From: Batillaria attramentaria
Taxonomy: Eukaryota > Mollusca > Gastropoda > Batillariidae
Assembly: GCA_018292915.2 (NCBI GenBank)
Contig: JACVVK020000336.1
Coordinates: forward strand, 445,001 to 509,000
Direction: 5' to 3'
DNA: 64,000 nucleotides
Numbering within the stretch: position 1 is the first letter of the stretch; each line of letters opens with the position of its first letter. Shown here in pieces: positions 56,708-64,000 of the stretch. The notes beneath the pieces are model-generated. The model did not search any database, was not told the origin of the DNA, and was given only the letters and a program-made list of their open reading frames with translations. A program made the translations under genes and the position numbers.

Positions 56708-57615
56708 ACGGATGTAATGATGGCTATCTCCTAAACCACCTCGATGGAGGCCTTTTTACTTTGAGATAAAATGGGAAATCACCTTCTCCAGAGCTACCTT
56801 TCACGATTTTTAGCCTGCCGCATTTTCAGAAGAGTTATCGCCAATTTTAAAAAATCGGTCATGTTACGAATTTTTTCGAAAAAGTTGTTCAAATTCCTTC
56901 ATTTTCTAGACTTTGGAAGTTCACCCAATCACACTGCATTGATTAGTGCTACAGCTTTGTAGCTCTGACTGGTTTTGTGTAAAAAAAATATTTCCGAGGT
57001 AGGGGTGGTTTGCACATAAGATCAAATATCTATGAAAAGACTACTGCAAATTACTTATCATCCCGGCGTTTTTGTCTAGTGTGACAACTGCACATATGAC
57101 AGGAACTACTGCACTATTATATCTTTAGCATTTAGAATAACTGAACTTTTAGATAAACATAACTTTTTCAAGTTTCTGCGAGAAGCACCGGTCAAAAGAG
57201 TTCCAAATTTTCGATTTCATAAGTACAATCCAAGGTATTCTAGTCCATGTTTCACCAGCCCTCTAGATCTTCCAGATTTTATGTAAAAATTAGTTCAGCC
57301 AGGGAAGTCACAAAAGCAACAGGGAAATCACAAGACATGCACAAGCATCATCTGTCATACCACCAGTGTGAAGCTGACGTCAAACGCTTAGTTCACAGAC
57401 AAAATAAGCAAGTATCGTCACTGCCTCCGACATTTAACCAGCCCTCTAGATCTTCCAGATTTCATGTGAAAAATAATTCAACCGGGGAAGCCACAAAGCC
57501 AACAGGGAAATCACAAGACATAAACAAGCTTCCTCAGACGATGGCAGTGCTAGAGGCTGACGTGAAAATGTTTAGTTCGCGGAATTGACGTCATCTCTCT
57601 CTCTCTCTCTCTCTC

Positions 57616-57716
57616 TGGTTACGCCATTTCATTATCTGTAAAGACAACTCACTTCCATTGTAATGGACCGAAGTCCGAACAATAAAATGTCTGAGTCTGA
57701 GTCTGAGTCTCTCTCG
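57616..57716 (+). mobile_element. Short retroelement 3' end within (TC)n
   Basis: 'taatggaccgaagtccgaac' and AATAAA are followed by (TGAGTC)n. TC runs lie on both sides. The LINE tail at this place in E1 copy 1 is different. Confidence 0.5.
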
Positions 57717-57722
57717 CTCTCT

Positions 57723-57887
57723 GGGGAGCCAGGGTGGCCGAATGGTAGAGCGTTGGACTTTCAATGCTCGGGTCGAGAGTTCGAATCCCGGCTGGGGCCA
57801 AATGTTTGTGCTGGCCTTTCTCTCGTTGCCCCGTCTTAGAAAGCACCCTTACGTGGTGGAAAAGGACGTTAAACTCCTAAACACCCA

Positions 57888-57895
<8 letters not shown>
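57723..57895 (+). mobile_element. tRNA-derived SINE, copy 4
   Basis: Nearly the same as 27949-28120, at the same place in E1, with TC runs on both sides. Confidence 0.75.
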
Positions 57896-57933
<38 letters not shown>

Positions 57934-58599
57934 GTCTCTCTCTCTCCCCCACCCGGCCCCACCCCCAGTCACGTGACTAATCGGTCGAGGTCGTAGAGGA
58001 TCTAGTGTCATTGGTAGAACTTGGAGAGGGGAGAACCGGCAACAATAACAACAAAACAGACAAAATAAAATGAAATTTGGAGAAACAACTTAGTAGGACG
58101 GGGCCGTTCCTCCTTGTTTGTTTGTTTGTTTGGTTGGTAGGTTGGGTTGGTTGGTTGGTTGGTTTGGGTTTTTTTTTTCTTCTTTACCACATGACCGCCA
58201 GCGCTACAGTTGGGAAGCAAAAACAGTATTTTCATGGACACAAGCGCACTGGTGTATATTAACTCTACACATATATATTCTGTGCAGGTCTTTAAGAGAA
58301 ACCAGATATTTCTTAATTTAATGCAAAACATACACGAACTGAGAAAAAAGTAATGTTTTAAGCCTTTTTTAACTGAACTCGGTTAAAAGAAATATTTTTC
58401 AAAATACTCTCTTATATCCGACTTTCAGATTCTAAGAAAACTCGGATATAAGAAACCAAAAAATACCCCCCCCCCCCCTCGAATTTCTTATAACCGGCGT
58501 ATACTGTATATAGATAGATGTACAAAACAACAGTATTGTTGTAAGGATTACTCATATCGTTATGTATGTACAGACATCGTGAAAAGTTCCATGATCCCA

Positions 58600-58600
<1 letters not shown>

Positions 58601-58642
<42 letters not shown>
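58601..58642. repeat. (GT)n microsatellite
   Basis: Pure GT tract, partner of 12299-12376. Confidence 0.95.
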
Positions 58643-58646
<4 letters not shown>

Positions 58647-59059
58647 GGCTGACGTTTGGGTTTAAATATGGCACGGGTTAATTAAGGTTAATTCCCTCTT
58701 TTAGTTTTTCAGACAGTTATGAATGTGGATCTATAAATTAGTCTTTGTATGAGAGATGTACAAGCACACAAAGTTTATAGTGGGCTTGCAGAGACTTGAA
58801 CTACATTTTCATTTTGTTGTTGTTGTTGGTTTAAACTGATTTATTTTGTTGCACTGATGAAATTACAGAAACACAGTTTGAGCATAAACAAGACATGCTT
58901 ATTACATGCTCAATAAAAATTCAATTTAAGCGACATGTTGTTGTTGTTGTTGTTGTTGTTGTTTCCGTCTGCTTTTGAAAGAGCGTGTCTTAGTACTGTG
59001 CATCATGTTTCGTGTCACTGATAGCAAATACAATATCTTAATTTCCCTATGCTTACAAG

Positions 59060-59270
59060 GAAACATTGAAACAGACATATACAAACCCTCTTCTCGGTTT
59101 CGCTTATATGATATAGAATCACTTAGCAGCAGTTCAGACCTATATCCTCAGATTGAATACAAGTTGGATTGTGTTGCTGTAAGTGCTCATGGATCTGCCG
59201 CAAAAGCAGCATCTTTGTTTGATAACACTATTCTCGCTGTTTTTGACACCAGCTTGTTCCACAGAGACAT
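59060..59270 (+). pseudogene. Orphan Ig-like exon upstream of B2 (phase conflict)
   Basis: Partner of 12665-12875, also 211 bp, phase 1 in and phase 2 out, with YKLDCVAVSAHGSAAKA and FDTSLFHRD. The acceptor has moved by one base relative to B1 and an inner one-base difference restores the frame. Both remaining open is unexpected for a dead exon. Confidence 0.4.
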
Positions 59271-59450
59271 GTAAGTATTTACCTTCGGTTCTTCCCCTGC
59301 TGCTGATATATGTCACAAGAAGTTGATCTGACAACGATCCAAACCGCAAACAAAATCTTGCATTGATGTTCGGATAACATGTTATAACGCAATATTAATA
59401 TCCTCTATCCTCGCCGTTTGCTTTGAACGCCACTTTCGGTTTTTGTGCAG

Positions 59451-59795
59451 GTGCAACACTCAAGTTCCCGACGCTGAATGGCTCGCTAGCATTTACGGCT
59501 GCTGAGAACGAAAGTATTGCCCTTCCTTTCACCTTATCGAATGTGAGGTGCGACAGTAATGGAAAGGGAAAAATCGATGTTTGGAGGTCATCAAATCGAA
59601 AAGGTGTAACCCCCATTCGAATATGTAAGGTTGAAATTGCAGACGGGAAATGCTTGAAATTCAACACTTCTGTTTGCATTTGTGAAGACAACGGTCTCAT
59701 TACATTAACTAAAACAGTCCTCCGATCAGACAGCGGTAGATGGACGTGGAGGAGTGACATGTTTGGCGACACGACTGTATCTGTCAACATCACTT
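59451..59795 (+). CDS. B2 exon: V-like Ig domain
   Basis: Phase 1 to phase 1, 345 bp. RSDSGRWTWRS in place of the DSGxYxC motif. The middle third differs strongly from B1. Confidence 0.87.
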
Positions 59796-59826
59796 GTAAG
59801 GAACGCTCTCTCTCTTTCTCTAATAT

Positions 59827-59887
59827 TGTGCGTGCGTGCGTGCGTGCGTGTGTGTGTGTGTGTGTGTATGTGTGTGTGTGTGTGTGT
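59827..59887. repeat. (GCGT)n/(GT)n microsatellite after the V-exon donor
   Basis: Starts 32 bp into the intron, as in B1. Confidence 0.93.
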
Positions 59888-60051
59888 TCTATTTTCACAG
59901 ACAGAATCAGTATGAATATGACACATACATGTGTCGCATGGCTTTTACACAATTGCTATCACGCCCACACACGCGTTAACGATGGTCTCTGTTGTTTGTT
60001 GATCACTGGCACTTCCAGACGAGTTTTCAGTAGATTTTACTTTGTACGTAG

Positions 60052-60342
60052 ATCCTGCAGAGGTAAACAACCTAACGCTTGCGCCACCAACATCTGAGCC
60101 ATCGAGGCCACTGGAACCAGGCCGTCCGCTGAAGATCTCGTGTACCTGGGACAGAGGAAACCCGCCGGTTGAAGCACAGCTCATTCACAGTCGTCAGAAG
60201 AGTTTGACCAGAGAACCAGCAACAAGCAATTTGACAACAATCAGTTACACATTCGACAGCATTAAATGCACGGACGCTGGCGTCATTCACTGTGTGGCAC
60301 CAGGTGCTAGTCACAATAAGACTGAGACACTTCTTGTTAAAT
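60052..60342 (+). CDS. B2 exon: C-type Ig domain 1
   Basis: Phase 1 to phase 1, 291 bp. ISCTWDRGNPP and DAGVIHCVAPGAS give the canonical cysteine pair. Confidence 0.87.
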
Positions 60343-60602
60343 GTAAGTGTCAGCTGACCATTATAGTGACTTCCACAAGTGCAATTGTGTGTGAGTGAAG
60401 TTACATTTACGTGGCTGCCATCCTAAAACAGAAACGTTCACTATAAGTCTGTAATTATTGATAGACCTGGGACTTTTAGAAACCACCTAAAATACCCACC
60501 GTTCTCAGGAAAATGTTTTGTGGTGCGACGTTTGCATTGACAAGCTGTCTTGAATTTAGTTTTTAAAAAAGTTCACGGCACCATTTTTGTCGGTTTTTTC
60601 AG

Positions 60603-60762
60603 GCCCCCCATCGATACTCCAAGCCCAGAATCCGGAGTTCAACGTTCCTGGTGACAATGTTAACGTGAGTTTCGCCATCCGTACTCACACGGCTAAAATT
60701 GACACCTGCCACCTCACCCATCTGAAGTCCGGACAATCTGGAAACACAAAAGACTGTCTGAG
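60603..60762 (+). CDS. B2 exon: first half of I-like domain 1
   Basis: Phase 1 to phase 2, 160 bp, DTCHLTH and KDCLR as in B1. Confidence 0.86.
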
Positions 60763-61057
60763 GTATCTTTACATGCATTTCACGTACACAGGTGGAAAGG
60801 CTAAATAGGGTGGATGCTGTAAATAGCCACAGACTGGGTGGTATTTCACACAGGCTCATCCATTGACCATTATTAAATCCATGAAACAGAATAGTTAGTC
60901 TGAGTGAGAGGGTGTGCGTTTCTACTATGAAAAGGCCTCACACAGTTAGGTTCAACTGATAAGCCTATTATGTTCTCCGTAAGGGATACTGAACAAAAAA
61001 AAAAAAAAAAAAACCACAAAATCAGTATTGTTCATACCTTGAGTTGTTCGTGTCAAG

Positions 61058-61206
61058 GTCACTGTCTGTAACCGGCACCCCACCTGACCTAGTGTTGACT
61101 GTCCGGCTAGACAATGTGACGTCAGAGGATGAAGGCCGGTGGAACCTCAGTGTGTCCAATGATGCTGGGTCTGGGTACATGGAAATCTGCCTGACAGTTC
61201 CAGAAA
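61058..61206 (+). CDS. B2 exon: second half of I-like domain 1
   Basis: Phase 2 to phase 1, 149 bp, DEGRWNLSVSNDAG. Confidence 0.86.
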
Positions 61207-61570
61207 GTAAGTATCAAATAATGGCATAAAAATGACATAATGACATAAAAATGACGAATAAATTTTGTATGTACTTTACATGTTTGTCCTGTGTTTTTAC
61301 AAAGTCTCGTTTTATAGCATATGACCAGCTTGTGGTGTGTATTTTTTTCTTCATTTGTCAGCTACTTTAACAGTCGGCACCACGGAAACAGTACTTATAG
61401 GTATAAGGATTACATTTAATCAATAATTCTATTGATAATTTCATAGTAATAACTCAATGTCAAAAACAAAATCCATTCCTGGCCAAAAATTCAAGAGAGA
61501 GCAATTTCGACCAGGATAAGAAAACCCAAACAGAATCTCAACGGAAAAAAGTGTATTTCTTCATAATTTC

Positions 61571-61669
61571 GGTAGTACTGCGGCTGTAACAGAATTTGCT
61601 GCTGCCAGCGTGACAGGTCTGTCTATGTTCGTCGGACAGAACATCTCAAAATCTTTTCAAACCTTTTAG
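61571..61669 (+). pseudogene. Relic of a C-type Ig exon
   Basis: Partner of 15065-15162. ASVTGLSMFVGQN is kept, then TAG; the acceptor is now TTCGG, so it cannot be spliced in. Confidence 0.55.
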
Positions 61670-61755
61670 TATACACGGGTGTATGCCATAATTGTAATAG
61701 GAGTAAGACCTGAAACCTTACAATACCACATCGTACTTCTATTCAACGTTTACAG

Positions 61756-62046
61756 AACCTGTTGCTGCCAGCGTGACAAGTCTGTCCATGATGGCTGGTG
61801 ACAACAGCGTGACGTCTCCTGTAGACCAGAACACTACTGTTGACATCCTGTGTACCTGGGATGAGGGCTACCCTCCTGTCACTGCCCGCCTGTTGGACAG
61901 ACACGGGGTAGAGATGGAAGGCAGCATCTACAGCAGTGGACAGGTCAACTACACCTTTCCTGCTGTGACCTGTCAGGACGCTGGCCTCATTCGCTGTGAG
62001 GCACCAGGGGCTAGTCACAATGAGACGGCAATGCTACTGGTCAAAT
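61756..62046 (+). CDS. B2 exon: C-type Ig domain 2
   Basis: Phase 1 to phase 1, 291 bp. DILCTWDEGYPP and DAGLIRCEAPGAS. GNPP of the paralogues is GYPP here. Confidence 0.86.
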
Positions 62047-62075
62047 GTAAGGGCAGTTTTTCAATTTCTTTTTAA

Positions 62076-62286
62076 ATGTAGCTTCCATAGTAATGGAAAC
62101 AACATTATAAGAAGGGCTGATTTTTCTATGTTCAAAGTAAACTTTTTGTGGAACAAACGAACGCCGCTTGCATTTTCGGCAGAGACAATGATCCAAGACT
62201 AACTCGGACAGTGACGTAGGAAAAATAACGTCATCTTTACTAACGCGCATGGTGCACAGAAAGGTACTTCTCCGCTGCAGTGAGTG

Positions 62287-62322
<36 letters not shown>

Positions 62323-63145
62323 AGGCCTGTATCTCCGAAAATAGTCAACCGATTGGCTTCAAACTTGGAACTTCCGAAGAAATCAAGATTTTTAGTCAGA
62401 GCGAGCAGTCGATTTCTGAGTTATCGCCCTTTTGGGAAAAGTTGTTGTCTCGCGTTTACAGGCGTACAATTTATTTAAATCACTCTCTTTTTTAATGTTG
62501 ACAGCACAACTACGGACTCTGAACAGAGGTACATTTTGGAGGTAGTTCCTCTTATACTTTTGACGTAAGCCGTTCCTTATTTGACAGTGCATTTTAGATC
62601 TCAAAATCGCTCATACTGTATGTAGATAATGTGTCTCTGGTGTCATAGAACAAAACATTTAGAAACATTCACTGCAGCTGTTATCTTCAGTTGATTGTAC
62701 CCCAAGCACATTTCTGCCACAAGCCTCACAAACATCAAACAAAAGACGCACGCGCACTGACACAAAGTATGAGTTTCATTTTGCCGACATCCTGTTTGAT
62801 TGACGTAATGCTGGCCTTACTTGGGGATGTCTCACCAGGTTATCCGAATTTCTGTATTTGGGTACCTGGAAAGCAGGAATTTCATCGATGTTCTGGGCTT
62901 TGTTTTTGCCACTGACTCTCACTTAGCAGCATAACAGAGTGAGAGAACATCACAGAGGTCCCAATGGAGCATATGCACAAACGCGCGCGCGCGTGTGTGT
63001 GCGCGTGTGTGTGTGTGCGCGCGCACGCGAGACATAACATATTGTGAGAAAACTCCTCCTCTCCGATACATAGCATTACAAAAGAACGAGCGTGACGACA
63101 GCAAGGGATTAAATGGAAACAACATATTGGGCTGGTGATCATCTT
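62076..63145 (+). mobile_element. Composite repeat E2, copy 2
   Basis: Partner of 5819-7645, with one inner unit instead of two. GT (62289-62320) and CG/TG (62981-63028) tracts are included. It lies in the B2 intron after C-type domain 2. Confidence 0.5.
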
Positions 63146-63689
63146 GTTTTGTTTTGTTCCAGCAAATACACTTTAATACCTTGCGCGTTCATTACATGCA
63201 GACTGGATATTGTCTTATTAAATTTTGTCTTTGCCCAAATTCGCGATGAGTCACTGCCCCCCCCCCCCCCCCCCTTCCCCGCTACCCTCCTGTTTGATTT
63301 TTGGAAGCTGTGCCCCTTTCGCTCAGTGACCCCCCCCCCCCCCCCCCCGAGAAATCAGTGGATTTATCAGTGACCGTGTATGAGGAAACAACAACATGTC
63401 AGAGAGGGAATGACAGCCAGGAGTCATCAGTAGTATAGTGACTGTATTGTTTTCACAATACTTCACTGTTTTCTTAACTACGTCCCTAATAAGCCACACA
63501 TTTTCTGTATCCTGCATTCATTGTAACCATTGTTTTAAAGATGTGATCATTTTGTGTGTCATAGGCAAATACTTTCGGTGACCTTCATCTTACTTTTGGA
63601 TTGAAGCTGGCAGTGAGAAAATTTCCTTAATCGGCCTAACCTCTGGCACACTATTTCTGTATTGCCTTATTGCCGATTGCGAGAGATGA
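63146..63689. other. B2 intron, nothing recognised
   Basis: Contains two poly-C runs (63259-63274 and 63330-63348) and no supported exon. Confidence 0.4.
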
Positions 63690-64000
63690 TGATGATTATG
63701 ATGATGATGAAGAAACTTTATTTATCATCGGTAAAAGTTTTGACAGAAATTCGCCAGTTTGCAAACTTGCCGTTGCTAATACTACAGACATATCTTCTAA
63801 GGAAAAAATGGAGCAAAATATAAAAGAGAAAAAATAAATTAACACAGAAGATTATGTACAAAACCGTAGAGAAAATCGTCCATCAGGTCCAAACGCATTC
63901 ATGCACACGTGCGACCTTCGTAAACACAGATCACTGATATAATACTGAAATGATGTAAAATAGAAAATCAAAATTACAGGTTGCCGCGTAACGTACGTTA
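63690..64000 (-). mobile_element. LINE 3' end, inverted, cut by the window edge
   Basis: Reverse complement of the tail at 27700-27940: 'tttatcatcggtaaaag', 'gcaaacttgccgttgctaat', with (ATG)n at the 3' side. Confidence 0.6.

Larger units (their letters stand above)
56447..58119 (+). mobile_element. Composite repeat E1, copy 2
   Basis: Matches 26427-28325 throughout, apart from a shortened starting palindrome and a different retroelement tail in its TC run. Confidence 0.6.
55989..58508. mobile_element. pogo-like element with a nested E1 repeat
   Basis: Ends are roughly inverted ('cagtggacgccggatataag' and the complement of 'cttataaccggcgtatactg'). 'ctcggatataagaaa' is repeated several times at both ends in opposite or like sense. 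TA lies at the right edge, but the left is not clear. E1 copy 2 (56447-58119) sits inside it. Confidence 0.45.
59451..62046 (+). other. Gene B2: Ig receptor, 3' part outside window
   Basis: Exons 59451-59795, 60052-60342, 60603-60762, 61058-61206 and 61756-62046 match the first five of B1 in order, phase and length class. The next I-like, transmembrane and tail exons are expected beyond 64000; between 62047 and the window end only repeats are seen. No signal exon was found. Confidence 0.82.

Overview
The window is metazoan nuclear DNA, most likely from a mollusc (inference from the split-exon immunoglobulin receptor genes, the many long CA/GT microsatellites, the tRNA-derived SINEs and the mix of LINE, mariner and pogo-like elements; no species-specific marker was seen). 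Genes are made of short exons with GT-AG introns, almost all in phase 1, and there is no bacterial or organellar content.

The core is a tandem cluster of four related single-pass receptor genes on the + strand, in the order A1 - B1 - A2 - B2. A-type genes (A1, 401-8098, 5' end outside the window; A2, 24154-46807) encode signal peptide, V-like domain, C-type Ig domain, two split I-like domains, a transmembrane helix and a cytoplasmic tail. B-type genes (B1, 13058-19105, no signal exon found; B2, 59451-62046, 3' end outside the window) carry one more C-type domain. Exon lengths and phases match between paralogues. The final exons carry three conserved Tyr-x-Asn motifs, which fit Grb2-type SH2 docking sites. 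Most of the V-like and I-like domains have lost the usual F-strand cysteine (DSGxWTW or DxGxW in place of DxGxYxC).

The cluster arose by duplication of an A+B block: 1-12300 resembles 24669-55870, and the B genes and their flanks match in turn. The second block is swollen by insertions. A2 is broken by a full-length L1/Tx1-like LINE (about 29484-36478, both main ORFs open) inside an Ig exon with a clear target-site duplication. A Tc1-like transposon (37149-38779) sits in the next intron, 5 bp from where A1 carries a different pogo-like insertion.

Between the genes lie a mariner with a single in-frame stop (50933-52223), a CR1/jockey-like LINE fragment with a nested TTA-flanked MITE (22086-23660), a Rex1-like LINE fragment (39836-40900), two families of composite repeats with palindromic ends, a 37-bp tandem array (14 units at one site, 3 at its duplicate) and about 25 CA/GT microsatellites. 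Several SINE copies and LINE 3' ends sit inside (TC)n runs in a fixed orientation, which suggests microsatellite-targeted retrotransposition. A few orphan exon-like segments on the minus strand (19810-20030, 50754-50885, 43444-44737) hint at remnants of other genes.
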